Shown: positions 15,844-24,451, numbered from the stretch's first letter. The stretch: 64,000 bases of DNA from Chitinophaga nivalis (GCF_025989125.1 NZ_JAPDNR010000001.1:4700087-4764086); one strand, 5' to 3'. A program made the numbers and translations. Notes: a model not told the origin generated them from the sequence alone.

Positions 15844-17187
15844 ATGAAAAGACATGTACTATCATGGATGAGCGCCCTTTTTTTACTGACGGTAGTATCC
15901 TGCCGTAAAAATGAAGTCCCTCCCTCATCACCAGTCAGTGAGACTGCCACACTCCGGTATAATATGGCAGTAGGGGATAGCCGCCTGCTGCAGCCGGCTC
16001 CCGGTTATCCACCCGGAAAAAATTTTAACTGGACGGTCAACGGCGAGGCAGCCGGTCATGATGCTGCTTACCGCTTTGCCGCCAAAGAACGCGGAGATTA
16101 CCGCATTGTATTTACCTCAGGTGATCAACGGAATGGTGTTGATTCTGTTGTATACCAGGTAAAGGTTACCGGTAAGTATGAGAATGGATTTTTCATGCTG
16201 CACGAAGGGCAATATGCCACCAACAACGGCGACATGGCCTATTACAGCTACGACAGTAATAAGGTTACCCAGGGAGTGTATAAGCTGGAAAATCCGCTGA
16301 AGAACCTGGGGCCTACTACAGCCACCCTGCAGTTTGCCACCATCTTTAAAGGCAAAATGTATATGGTCGTAAAAGTAGGTGGACCTATGGTGGTCACGGA
16401 TGCCTATACCATGAAAGAAACCGGCCGCATAGCCACCCTGCCGCAGGATGAAGGGCATGCCTTTCTGGGTATAGATAGTACCCGTGGCTTGCTGAGTGCT
16501 GCCGATGGGATTTACCGCGTTAGCCTCAGTGCTCCTGCTATTGGCGCCAAAGTGGCTGGTATCAACAGTTCCGCCGGTGATATGCTGTTATCCGGCAACT
16601 ACATTTTTACCCTTACGAAAGATGATGGTATTGTAATACTGCAGGCCAGTAACTATAGCATTGTAAAAAAACATGCGAAAGGTACGATTGGCTTTGCCCG
16701 CACCAATGATGGTGCAGTATGGGCTGCCGGCGATTCGGCATTGGTGAGGATTGATCCGGTGACGTTGCAGATTACCGAAACCAAACTGCCCTTTAAAGTA
16801 ACGAATGCCTGGGCATATCTCTCCTGGAGATCCGGTTCTATTACAGCCGGCAAAGCAGGCAATGTGGTATACATCGCTGCCCGGAAAGAAGCCCCCGGTA
16901 TTGGTGGTATGCTCGAATATGGCGGCACTACCGTGTATCGTTATATTCCCGGTACACCGTCTTCGCTGTCAGCTCCCTTTATTACCCTGCCTGCCGGCCA
17001 CTATTTCTATGGATCTGCAGTACGGTATAATGATGCGAAACAGGAACTGGTGGTTCCTACGCTCGGCGCAGAATGGGGGAACAGCAACAATAACAGATGG
17101 CTGATATATAATGCCAATACTGGTGCCCTGAAACAAACAGTTCAATATACAGGTTATTACTTTCCTGCCCTCCCGGTCTTTCATTGA
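15844..17187 (+). CDS. BtuG-like DUF5074 beta-propeller lipoprotein under B12 riboswitch control
   Basis: The 447-residue protein has a lipoprotein signal (TVVSC, lipidated Cys20). It has an Ig/PKD-like domain at about 35-105 (NFNWTVNGEAAGHDAAYRF...GDYRIVFTSG). A repeated-blade region from about 113 resembles DUF5074/YncE-like beta-propellers (GYFMLHEGQ-type opening seen as NGFFMLHEGQYATNNGDMAYY, then WAAGDSALVRIDPVTLQ). DUF5074 propellers include BtuG, the surface lipoprotein that binds cobalamin and docks on BtuB in Bacteroides. The upstream B12 riboswitch makes a role in corrinoid capture the best inference. No btuB or other transport gene is adjacent. A terminator follows at 17225. Confidence 0.8.
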   Translation: MKRHVLSWMSALFLLTVVSCRKNEVPPSSPVSETATLRYNMAVGDSRLLQPAPGYPPGKNFNWTVNGEAAGHDAAYRFAAKERGDYRIVFTSGDQRNGVDSVVYQVKVTGKYENGFFMLHEGQYATNNGDMAYYSYDSNKVTQGVYKLENPLKNLGPTTATLQFATIFKGKMYMVVKVGGPMVVTDAYTMKETGRIATLPQDEGHAFLGIDSTRGLLSAADGIYRVSLSAPAIGAKVAGINSSAGDMLLSGNYIFTLTKDDGIVILQASNYSIVKKHAKGTIGFARTNDGAVWAAGDSALVRIDPVTLQITETKLPFKVTNAWAYLSWRSGSITAGKAGNVVYIAARKEAPGIGGMLEYGGTTVYRYIPGTPSSLSAPFITLPAGHYFYGSAVRYNDAKQELVVPTLGAEWGNSNNNRWLIYNANTGALKQTVQYTGYYFPALPVFH

Positions 17188-17224
17188 TTCATTTCCCCGC
17201 ATTGTTTGTTATAAACCATTGATG

Positions 17225-17254
17225 AGAGCCGGTACTATTACCGGCTCTTTTTTT
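17225..17254 (+). terminator. Terminator after the BtuG-like gene
   Basis: AGAGCCGGTA (17225-17234) pairs with TACCGGCTCT (17239-17248) across a 4-nt loop, followed by a T-run. Confidence 0.9.
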
Positions 17255-17411
17255 ATGTCTAGCGCCATACCAGGCGTATGGGCCCGACCAGCATCATTCG
17301 TGTATTCATAGCTGTTATGTTTGCCGGCCATCAGGAGGGGAAATGTAATATGTGGTTTAAAAATTATATATTGGATCCCTGTAATGATTTTAATCCCCTA
17401 AAACCTATACT

Positions 17412-17726
17412 ATGATTATTTATGGCCGCAGAAGTTTCTGCATGAAATCCTTTCAGCTGGCAGATATCGGTATCGCCAACGATATCCCTGACTTTGTAAA
17501 ATTTGAAGTCAGACAAACGTATGTACATATTTACTGGATTCCACTTTTCCCCATTGGCAAAATATGGTGCGTTCGCAAAACGGATGATAAGCTGTATGAG
17601 GTGAATGCAGAAATATTGCCTGCACTGCAATCATTGCCACATCCGAAGGTATCCTGGGTGGCTTTCATCGGCTTAATACTGATCGGGGTACTTTTCCTGG
17701 CTTTTGTAGTAGCCGGAAGACTGTAG
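17412..17726 (+). CDS. Small membrane-anchored protein of unknown function
   Basis: A 104-residue protein. The N-terminal 75 residues are soluble (GRRSFCMKSFQLADIG...VHIYWIPLFPIGKIW), and a single hydrophobic helix at about 80-102 ends the chain. The N-terminal half resembles Bacteroidota proteins that carry a zinc-ribbon-like fold at this spot, but the paired cysteines are absent here. The function is unknown. It is a single-gene unit, flanked by a terminator on each side (17225 and 17743). Confidence 0.65.
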   Translation: MIIYGRRSFCMKSFQLADIGIANDIPDFVKFEVRQTYVHIYWIPLFPIGKIWCVRKTDDKLYEVNAEILPALQSLPHPKVSWVAFIGLILIGVLFLAFVVAGRL

Positions 17727-17742
17727 TTGCCTCGTTGTTTAT

Positions 17743-17795
17743 ATAAAGCCGGTACAGGGAACGACCTGCTGAAGGGCTGCCCGTACCGGCTTTAT
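17743..17795. terminator. Bidirectional terminator
   Basis: A perfect 13-bp stem is formed by ATAAAGCCGGTAC (17743-17755) and GTACCGGCTTTAT (17783-17795). It is placed between convergent genes (17412 plus, 17805 minus). Confidence 0.85.
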
Positions 17796-17804
17796 CGTAG
17801 CCTG

Positions 17805-18218
17805 CTATTCGAATAAAGTCAGTTCATCCCGGGTAAGGGCGTGAAAAAGATTCTGCAGCTGGTGCACGTGTACGATCGGAAGGCCATAGGGCACCAACCC
17901 GGTAGGTGCGTCTGTAAAAGGCTGGAAAACGTTGTTTTCATAGCGGATATGCACACTGTTCAGCCGGTTGTATTTAAGCGAATAAACCTTTACATCTTCT
18001 CCATACTCCGCTTCGCCCCGGATGAATCCGAACCTGGACAACAGGTATACATCCAGTACTACCGGATTGGCTTTGGCGCAGGGAATTTTACTGAGCGGCA
18101 ATCCGGAATTATAAATAAATTCTTCGAATATACCTTCTACAAGGAAGGCGGTTTCCTCCATATTACGATCAAAATAAGACACGTAATTACCTATTCTGAT
18201 GTCTGATGCTGTTATCAT
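17805..18218 (-). CDS. Conserved hypothetical protein (IRIGNYV / HVHQLQNLFHALT family)
   Basis: The 137-residue protein starts MITASDIRIGNYV and ends with HVHQLQNLFHALTRDELTLFE. This beginning and end are shared by a family common in Bacteroidota chromosomes and their phages (IRIGN... and VHQLQNLYFALTG). No function is known. A GTG start at 18263 would add 15 residues and overlap the upstream gene by 8 bp. The ATG at 18218 is preferred because the family begins close to the RIGN motif. It is probably co-transcribed with the 18256-18756 gene. Confidence 0.65.
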   Translation of the reverse strand: MITASDIRIGNYVSYFDRNMEETAFLVEGIFEEFIYNSGLPLSKIPCAKANPVVLDVYLLSRFGFIRGEAEYGEDVKVYSLKYNRLNSVHIRYENNVFQPFTDAPTGLVPYGLPIVHVHQLQNLFHALTRDELTLFE

Positions 18219-18255
18219 GCAATGTATACGATTGATATAATGAGTATGGCCGGTA

Positions 18256-18756
18256 TCAGGCACACCTGGAGGCTTTTATCTGCAGTGATGCACAGAGGTC
18301 CAGTATAGTGGTGATATCATTGGCCGGTACAAAAATTACCTGTATGTCGTCGCCATAACTATCTCCGAAATAGATGGGCGCCACCTGAATATCATTGGCT
18401 GCCAACTCGCCGTTCAGCCAGTTGAAATAAGCCGTGAGATCCGGCAGTTGCTGGTTGTACGGATAATCCGGCAGGTCGTTGTCTTCAAAAATTTCCTGTA
18501 CCTGTTCATGGAATTCATCCATCTTATCGGATACGGCAAAGTAATCATACAGTTCGGCTGTGAGTATAAAAGCGGTGAGTCCCTGCGGATCTACTTCCAG
18601 CAACCATAACATGTCTTCATCTGTTTCCCGGAAATAGGCTTCCGGGTCTTGTTTGGCCGTCAGGCAAATATCGGCTATCTCCGTAGCAGTTGCTGCATCA
18701 ATGTGATAGCAGGTGAGGCTGTTGATTAATTGTACCAGGGCTGTTTTTTCCTTCAT
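18256..18756 (-). CDS. Acidic cytoplasmic hypothetical protein
   Basis: A 166-residue, strongly acidic protein with no signal peptide or membrane segment (EIADICLTAKQDPEAYF, DMLWLLEVDPQGLTAFI, DDIQVIFVPANDITTIL). It may belong to a DUF6630-like family, but I do not recognise it firmly. It is directly upstream of the 17805-18218 gene on the same strand, and the two are likely an operon. No catalytic motif is visible. Confidence 0.55.
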   Translation of the reverse strand: MKEKTALVQLINSLTCYHIDAATATEIADICLTAKQDPEAYFRETDEDMLWLLEVDPQGLTAFILTAELYDYFAVSDKMDEFHEQVQEIFEDNDLPDYPYNQQLPDLTAYFNWLNGELAANDIQVAPIYFGDSYGDDIQVIFVPANDITTILDLCASLQIKASRCA

Positions 18757-19082
18757 GACAAAACGGTTTCATTATACGGTGCGTTTGCCTGCAACCCCGC
18801 TGGTCATCACTTTGGGGGCCTGCAAACGCGGATAAATATAACAATTTTACCCGATAGTCACCCGGAGCAGGTCCCGTTAAATCATTCCGGATAAAGTACT
18901 TGCCATCGGCTTCACAGCCGTGTTATCAGTGGGTATCAGCTGCCCGGTTTCAGCTGGTTGCGTATCAGATAGAAGTACCGCTTTTTACTTAGTATCAGCG
19001 CCGCGTGGGTACCTTGTGCTATCAGTGCTCTTTTTTCCGGCACCCGGGTTAATTGTTTTTTTTGTTACGTTGCCAATCGGAC
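18757..19082. other. 326-bp intergenic region
   Basis: This lies between two minus-strand genes. No coding frame of quality is seen, and no strong hairpin follows the receptor stop codon at 19083. Confidence 0.5.
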
Positions 19083-21491
19083 CTATCTCGCTCTGTTGGC
19101 TTCGTCGCTGTTACTGGTATCCTTCTTTCTCACGGTTTTAATTTTAGTACTGCCTAATTTTTTATTGACGGAAATCCTGAAATACCGGGTATCACTGAAG
19201 GCGGTCATATCCGAAACGGAAAACGTATTGTAGGTGTAAAAATGATTGAGCCGGAGGGTATTGAAAATATCACCTGCGTAAAAAGACAATTGCATATTGC
19301 AGGCGGGTATTTTCTTCGAAAAGCCAATGCCTACCTCTCCGGTACCTGAAATGTCTGTATTGGCAGATACTGTTTTACTGTAATAGCGGCCATTTACCGA
19401 CGCATCAATTGTAGTGTTAAAGATATTGGTAAACTGTTGGGATATATTGCAGGTGTACTGAAAGTTGCTTGTATTCATTTGTGCCTGGGGTACATCTACA
19501 AATTGTTGCACCAGCGAAACGGTATTGCTGATACTGCCTCTCCATTTATCTTTGATCAGGGTTTTGCTGATAACACTGGTCAATCCCCAGGTAGTTGAGT
19601 TGCCGTAGTTAAAGCGATCCAGCAGGGTGGTGTCGGGTGGAATAACAACGGCTACCTGTTCAAACAGGTGATTGCTTTTGGTATACCTCGCGAGGAATAT
19701 ATAGTCTTTGTGCAATGTATAGGACAACTCGGCAATGAGGCTGTTGGATGGCCGTAGTTCCGGATTGCCTTTTACCAGGTATTTATCGCTGATGTAATAC
19801 ACAAAGGGGTTGAGCTGCGAATAAGACGGCCGCCTGATATCGCTTTTAACAGCCAACGATAAACTATGCCGGGAGTTAATCGTGTAATTGATATAGGCGG
19901 TAGGAAAGAAGTTGAGATACTGCCGATCGTTGTTTTGGCCGGAGGTTAGTTGTATTGTTTTCAGATAAGTTTGTTCCAGTCTGCCACCTGCTTTTACTTC
20001 CAGCTGGCTATTCAGTTTTTTATATACGGAAATATAGGCAGCGCCGATATTTTCCTCGTAGCGGAATACATTGGACCTGCCCGCGTTAAACGTCCAGGTA
20101 CCAGTAGTGTAATGATCTGCCAGGAGTTCATTATCCGTTTGTGTACGGGAAAAACGAAGTCCGGTTTCCAGTTTGATGTTACCCGCAATTAGCCGGCTGT
20201 AATCTGCTCTCACGGCATAGTTGCGGATACGCTGGGAGGTACTGGTGCGATTGCCGTTATGTACAGTGCCGGGCCGTTTTTTTTCGTACGACAGGAACGT
20301 TGCTGCCTGGTCATTGTTATAGTGAAAATAGTCTGTGCTGATGCCTAATTCTTCCTGATTTTTTTTATTGGTATACTGATAGTTCAAATTGAGGGAAAGA
20401 AAACGGGTACGTTTGGTTTCCGGATTTTCATTGTAGTATTCAGCTATACCGCTGTCTGTATCATCGAATGTACGGATGGTGTTGTAGCCGCTGTTAGCAT
20501 CTTTAGCATAGCTGGTCCTGAAATCTGCTGCAGCGCCGATGAGAGAATGGCTGTTCAGTAAATAATCTGCAACCGTGGAAATGCCTATATTATTTTCCGG
20601 CTTTTTGACGGTCTGATTATAGATGAATTCCTGTTGTTTGCCGGTATAGACAATATCGTTATCGCTGTGGTAAAAACCTCTCCGGGAGCCGCCATTGACA
20701 AACAGCTGCTGGCCATATTTTTTGCCGCGATAATTAAGGCCTCCGTTGGCATATTGAGAATTATAGGTAGCCTGTTCATTGGCGAGGTTAATACTCCCAT
20801 TAAGACCTTCCGTTTCATTTTTCCGCAAGACAATATGGATAATGCCGCCCGGGTTACCTGCTTCATATTTGCTGGAAGGAACTGTGATCACTTCAATGTG
20901 TTGGATATTATCTGCCGGCAGACTACTCAGGTATTGCTGGAGGTCTTTACCACTCAACATACTTCTGCGGTGATTGATATAAACCGCCACACCAGCCAGG
21001 CCCAGAATAGACAACGAGCCTGATTCCTGCGCGTTCACCAGCGGTGTTTGTTTAAGGACATCCCAGGTATTGTTGCCAGCTACAAGGCTGGTGTTTTGTA
21101 CATGAAAAACAAAGCGGTCGATCTTCTTTTCAAAAACCGGTTGGGTGGCTGTTACAGCCACTTCTTTCAATGTTTTAACCGCCGGCTGTAAGGTAATGGT
21201 AACGAATGTATCTTTAGAGAAGGAGTACCATACACTATCTGCCAGGTAGTGCTGACTGGTTGTTTGCAACAGATAGTTACCGCGTGCGGAAAGTGTAAAG
21301 GTGAACCGGCCGGATTTGTTGGTAATCGTATGATGGGGAACCGATTTGTTTTCCGCTGTCAGCAGGAGAGGAATATCCCGGAGTAAATGATGGTTGCTGT
21401 CGACCACTATTCCCTGCAAGGTGTATTGAGCAGCTGCAGCAACAGGGCAAAAAAAGGGAATGAGTAACAACCCGAAAAGTCTGAAAGACAT
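19083..21491 (-). CDS. Outer-membrane beta-barrel receptor with carboxypeptidase-regulatory-like domain
   Basis: An 802-residue protein with a signal peptide (cleavage near AAAAQ, residue about 21). It has an N-terminal carboxypeptidase-regulatory-like domain (LQGIVVDSNHHLLRDIPLLL, about 22-105) and a plug region (FEKKIDRFVFHV...WDVLKQTPLV...VAVYINHRRS...GGIIHIVLRK). A long barrel of the OMP_b-brl_3 / TonB-dependent receptor type follows (LNYRGKKYGQQLFVNGGSRRG, HSLSLAVKSDIRRPSYSQLNPF). These import or sense unknown ligands across the outer membrane. No SusD-like partner is adjacent, so the cargo cannot be inferred. The C-terminal tail (KKDTSNSDEANRAR) extends past the last strand. Confidence 0.85.
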   Translation of the reverse strand: MSFRLFGLLLIPFFCPVAAAAQYTLQGIVVDSNHHLLRDIPLLLTAENKSVPHHTITNKSGRFTFTLSARGNYLLQTTSQHYLADSVWYSFSKDTFVTITLQPAVKTLKEVAVTATQPVFEKKIDRFVFHVQNTSLVAGNNTWDVLKQTPLVNAQESGSLSILGLAGVAVYINHRRSMLSGKDLQQYLSSLPADNIQHIEVITVPSSKYEAGNPGGIIHIVLRKNETEGLNGSINLANEQATYNSQYANGGLNYRGKKYGQQLFVNGGSRRGFYHSDNDIVYTGKQQEFIYNQTVKKPENNIGISTVADYLLNSHSLIGAAADFRTSYAKDANSGYNTIRTFDDTDSGIAEYYNENPETKRTRFLSLNLNYQYTNKKNQEELGISTDYFHYNNDQAATFLSYEKKRPGTVHNGNRTSTSQRIRNYAVRADYSRLIAGNIKLETGLRFSRTQTDNELLADHYTTGTWTFNAGRSNVFRYEENIGAAYISVYKKLNSQLEVKAGGRLEQTYLKTIQLTSGQNNDRQYLNFFPTAYINYTINSRHSLSLAVKSDIRRPSYSQLNPFVYYISDKYLVKGNPELRPSNSLIAELSYTLHKDYIFLARYTKSNHLFEQVAVVIPPDTTLLDRFNYGNSTTWGLTSVISKTLIKDKWRGSISNTVSLVQQFVDVPQAQMNTSNFQYTCNISQQFTNIFNTTIDASVNGRYYSKTVSANTDISGTGEVGIGFSKKIPACNMQLSFYAGDIFNTLRLNHFYTYNTFSVSDMTAFSDTRYFRISVNKKLGSTKIKTVRKKDTSNSDEANRAR

Positions 21492-22017
21492 ACTGTCGTA
21501 ATAATATAAGTTAAGGCAATACCAGCAAAATGTGAAGGGGTGGTGGTGAATTGGTTATTTCACAATTTGAAACCGGTCGTATGGTCTGTTATGTTTAGCG
21601 AAACGCTTCCATTGCACGGATACAGTGAAAAAGTAGAATTTTTTTCCGGTTCGGGAAATTTAATTCCGAAGATTTAGCAGGGAGGAAATAATGATATCTT
21701 GAATAAACAATCCGCTCAAATGAAAGATAGCTGCAGCAGGGCAGGCGTTTGTTTTATCACCAACAAGGGGATAGTTATCGGGGAGATACGTGGTTTGTGG
21801 CTGTCTTACAAATTATCATGCCTTTAAAATCGTTGCTGGTACCGGTCATTAATTATCGGGCTTTAGGGATGCCGGCAGTTGTGGTGGTTTTGGAGAGGGA
21901 ATCAATACCTGCCTTACAGGGCAGGAAAAAAACACGACAATTTTTCTGCAGTAAGTAAGAAACGAATTGTTGCTCACTAACGGGCATCCCTACCCGTATC
22001 AATTATATTGGCTGCTG
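21492..22017. other. 526-bp intergenic region, no gene seen
   Basis: A 69-codon plus-strand frame at 21749-21958 starts with GTG, lacks recognisable content and has no promoter. I do not call it. Confidence 0.5.
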
Positions 22018-22413
22018 TTATTTTTTGTATGCGCGTTCTATTGTCCAGCCAATAGCCCATGCAATCAGCGTTCCCACTGCATAACATATGCAGTCACTCC
22101 AAAGAAATCCATGGCCCAATAAAATGCCAACAGGGGTTTTATCCCGCAGGTGTACAATCCAGGGAGCCCTGTATAATTGTTGCAGTTCAATGGCGATACA
22201 CACAATATAGTTGATCAGGGCTATGCATCGCAGTGGTTTGGCAGGATACAAAAAGCGGATACCAAAGAAAATACAGGTAGCAGAAAATACATCGCCACCA
22301 TATACCTGCACAATTTCAGGGAAGTATTGGGGCGACCATCTGGTAGCCAGGCCTAACGGGATATTGCATAATACAAGAATAAAGTAAAGCAGGCGTTTTT
22401 TCGCAGGTGTCAT
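22018..22413 (-). CDS. DUF2809 membrane protein
   Basis: A 131-residue protein with about four membrane helices. The family pattern is clear: RW..PQYFPEIVQVYGGDVFSA near the first helix, AIELQQLYRAPWI in the middle and GILLGHGFLWSDCICYAVGTL near the C-terminus. The function of DUF2809 is unknown; the fold resembles VanZ-like membrane proteins. It is on the same strand as the DoxX gene but 79 bp downstream of it, so co-transcription is possible. Confidence 0.85.
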   Translation of the reverse strand: MTPAKKRLLYFILVLCNIPLGLATRWSPQYFPEIVQVYGGDVFSATCIFFGIRFLYPAKPLRCIALINYIVCIAIELQQLYRAPWIVHLRDKTPVGILLGHGFLWSDCICYAVGTLIAWAIGWTIERAYKK

Positions 22414-22492
22414 TTGATAGAATAAAATGCCGGCAAGATAGGCTGTTCCTGTATTATTAACAATTATACTATAAAAAACAGTTGTACAGGCC

Positions 22493-22861
22493 TCAGTTGT
22501 GTTTATACCGCCCTATTCCCAGGAGGATCAGCAATACGACTACCGGCACTATGTAATGCCAGGCTGCATCATGGCTTTTAATGTGTGTACCGATGGCGCC
22601 CAGCATAATGGCGCCCATGAGTAACCAGGCTGTTTTCTGCAGGAACGGCCACCAGATGGCCAGCGCAAGTCCTATTTCTACTGCGCCGATCAGGTGAAAA
22701 AACAGCCGGGAATATCCGGCCTGTTCAAATACAGCCCAGTGTACCGGGTTATCCTGTAGTTTCACAATACCGGTCCAGCAGAAAAGCACGGTCAGGATAG
22801 CCATAAAAAAGTAGTGGGTAATTTTCGGGAATGTCATGGGCATTAAAAATTTATACTGCAA
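22493..22861 (-). CDS. DoxX family membrane protein
   Basis: A 122-residue, four-helix membrane protein (FFMAILTVLFCWTGIVKLQD, AVFEQAGYSRLFFHLIGAVEIGLALAIWWP) of the DoxX family. It is divergent from the HxlR gene at 22934, separated by 72 bp, repeating the arrangement at 14.1-15.0 kb. The first alternative start gives MQYKFLMPMTF; starting at the second or third Met would shorten it by 6-8 residues. Confidence 0.8.
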   Translation of the reverse strand: MQYKFLMPMTFPKITHYFFMAILTVLFCWTGIVKLQDNPVHWAVFEQAGYSRLFFHLIGAVEIGLALAIWWPFLQKTAWLLMGAIMLGAIGTHIKSHDAAWHYIVPVVVLLILLGIGRYKHN

Positions 22862-22873
22862 ATTTACAGGACC

Positions 22874-22930
22874 GATAGTGAGCTGGTATCACCACTATCA
22901 TGTTGTATACCGGTATCATACAGTATAGTA
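22874..22930. promoter_or_regulatory. Dyads in the second DoxX/HxlR divergent region
   Basis: Two inverted repeats fill this short intergenic region. GATAGTG (22874-22880) pairs with CACTATC (22893-22899). A dyad centred on ATACCGGTAT (22907-22916) is flanked by further symmetric bases (CTAT at 22896 and ATAG at 22925). They are candidate sites for the adjacent HxlR regulator. The core differs from TACCTATAGGTA in the first pair, but both contain TACC/GGTA half-sites. Confidence 0.5.
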
Positions 22931-22933
22931 GAG

Positions 22934-23275
22934 ATGATGGAAAAAGATAAATTATGCCTGGATCATATCCGGCCTGTTACAGATGCATTGGCCGTGTTAA
23001 GCGGAAAATGGCGGGTGCCTATCCTCGTGGCACTATGTGAAGGAGATAAGCGATTTAATGAATTGCAGCGGGATATCAAACACATTACGCCCCGTATGCT
23101 GTCGAGGGAATTGCTGGAACTGGAGCAGCATGCCTTAATTACACACGAAACCCACCCGGTGAGTACACTCCGGACATATCGCATCAGTAGCTATGGTCAT
23201 AGCCTGGAACCGGTGTTAGTAGCGTTGAAGCTGTGGGGAGATGGTCATCGGACCCGGTTTATCGGAAAAAGCTGA
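22934..23275 (+). CDS. HxlR family transcriptional regulator
   Basis: A 113-residue winged-helix regulator with HxlR features: CLDHIRPVTDALAVLSGKWRVPIL with the conserved early cysteine and GKWR, RFNELQRDIKHITPRMLSREL (recognition helix region, about 40-62), and the STLRTYRISSYGHSL wing. It is divergent from a DoxX gene. It is only distantly similar to the HxlR at 14645, so the two pairs are not a recent duplication. A second Met one codon in is an equally good start. Confidence 0.9.
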   Translation: MMEKDKLCLDHIRPVTDALAVLSGKWRVPILVALCEGDKRFNELQRDIKHITPRMLSRELLELEQHALITHETHPVSTLRTYRISSYGHSLEPVLVALKLWGDGHRTRFIGKS

Positions 23276-23297
23276 ACGAAAAGGTAATAAAAGCAAA

Positions 23298-23316
23298 AAC
23301 CCGGCTTTGCCGGGTT
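23298..23316. terminator. Short terminator hairpin between HxlR and KGG genes
   Basis: AACCCGGC pairs with GCCGGGTT over a 3-nt loop. The last bases overlap the stop codon of the convergent KGG protein gene. Confidence 0.7.
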
Positions 23317-23647
23317 ATTGCTGAGAAGTATTTTCTTCGTTGTTAGTGTTCGCATTTTTCTTTTTACCACGGTTTGTACCGCCTTTGCGTCCTATTGCCG
23401 CCATGTGTTCGCGGTTTTTGCTGACTGCCTCACCACCTTTTTTACCGGCGGCCCGTGCTTCCTCTGAGGTGAACTTGTGTGCAACACCTTGTTTATGTGC
23501 CGCCCTGCCGCCTTCTCTGGAAATCGCCCGTTGTTGTTCAGGGTCCATGGAAGCAAACCCACGTTTACTGTGTTTAGGCTTTTCTTCCTGGTTTTTGTCG
23601 AGATTGTCAGCACTTGGTGCAAGTTGTTGATACCTGATGTCCTCCAT
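23315..23647 (-). CDS. KGG-motif general stress protein
   Basis: A hydrophilic 110-residue protein containing the KGG (GsiB-like) stress-protein repeats: RGFASMDPEQQRAISREGGR, AAGKKGGEAVSKN and MAAIGRKGG at about residues 28-92. These proteins are desiccation- or starvation-induced in other bacteria and are natively hydrophilic. The start at 23647 (MEDIRYQQ) is preferred. An upstream ATG at 23710 would add 21 residues without family similarity. It is divergent from the histone-like gene at 23963, so both may share stress regulation. Confidence 0.85.
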   Translation of the reverse strand: MEDIRYQQLAPSADNLDKNQEEKPKHSKRGFASMDPEQQRAISREGGRAAHKQGVAHKFTSEEARAAGKKGGEAVSKNREHMAAIGRKGGTNRGKKKNANTNNEENTSQQ

Positions 23648-23962
23648 AATCCTGAATTTTAATAGTGATCGAGAGTTTGTTTCGAATAGATTAGATAAAG
23701 ATTGCCACATGAATAGTCTCTAACAGGAAAACAAGATGCATGCCATGGCAGGATTTGCTTTAGGAATAAGGATCCTGGCTGCCTTTCAATAGAGAAATGG
23801 GGTATTTGCTTCCCCAATGCATAGAATTTTTAACACAGTGTCGATGTTGGTTCCCCACTTCACCTGCCTGCGCGTATACATCGTCTGAAAATGAGGACTG
23901 GCGTATATTTTGTTCGCATTCACCTGTTCATATTCTTTTACTCACCCTTAAAATCTGAGGAA
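23648..23962. other. 315-bp divergent region between KGG and histone-like genes
   Basis: No coding content beyond possible in-frame N-terminal extensions of both neighbours, which I reject. No strict TAnnTTTG promoter was found, so an alternative sigma factor may act here; that is inference. Confidence 0.4.
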
Positions 23963-24352
23963 ATGGCAAAGTATTCTAAAAAAGCCCAGGATAAGGTGGA
24001 AAAAAGTATGCATGAAATGAAGGAAGGTAAATTGAAAAGTGGCCGTAGTAATAAGAAAGTAACCAGTCGTAAACAAGCCATTGCTATTGGGCTGTCGGAG
24101 GCGCGAAAGGAAGGTGCTAAAGTTCCCCGTAAAAAGGCGGCAGCAAAAAAAGCGGCTCCCAAAAAAGCGACTCCCAAAAAAGCCGCTGCAAAAAAAGCCA
24201 CGCCAATAATAGCCGCTGCAAAAAAAGCGGGGCCCCGGAAAACAGTAACTGCAAAAACGACCACCCATACAAAAGCGGCCACCAGAAACACTAACCATAG
24301 GCGGGCCGCCGGCAGAAAAAAGACGCCTGCGCGTAAACATGCAATGGCATAA
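23963..24352 (+). CDS. DUF6496 protein with histone H1-like Lys/Ala-rich tail
   Basis: A 129-residue, very basic protein. The first about 55 residues form the DUF6496 region (KAQDKVEKSMHEMKEGKL, RKQAIAIGLSEARKEG). The rest is low-complexity Lys/Ala/Thr/Pro (KKAAAKKAAPKKATPKK) like the C-terminal tail of eukaryotic histone H1 and bacterial HctB/AlgP-type proteins. Nucleic-acid binding is inferred from charge. The start at 23963 (MAKYSKK) is preferred over a start 24 codons earlier that would add a hydrophobic segment unlike the family. Confidence 0.8.
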   Translation: MAKYSKKAQDKVEKSMHEMKEGKLKSGRSNKKVTSRKQAIAIGLSEARKEGAKVPRKKAAAKKAAPKKATPKKAAAKKATPIIAAAKKAGPRKTVTAKTTTHTKAATRNTNHRRAAGRKKTPARKHAMA

Positions 24353-24389
24353 GCCGTCTTGTTGTTTTGTCCATACTGTATATACACAG

Positions 24390-24421
24390 AAGGCCGGTTA
24401 TAGAAAGGTGCCGGCCTTTTT
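24390..24421 (+). terminator. Terminator after the histone-like gene
   Basis: AAGGCCGG (24390-24397) with CCGGCCTT (24411-24418), then T-run. Confidence 0.85.
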
Positions 24422-24451
24422 ATGTGGCATATCCCTTGCGGCAATTTAACT

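Noticed and set aside
17805..18263. Prophage remnant suggested by the IRIGN / HVHQLQNL family
   Set aside because: The family also occurs in ordinary chromosomes, and no integrase, capsid, tail or lysis gene is nearby.
18920..19141. 73-codon plus-strand frame between 18757 and 19082
   Set aside because: It runs into the 3' end of the receptor gene on the other strand, has no promoter motif and no recognisable family.
21749..21958. 69-codon plus-strand frame with GTG start
   Set aside because: No family resemblance or promoter, and the composition is not typical of neighbouring genes.
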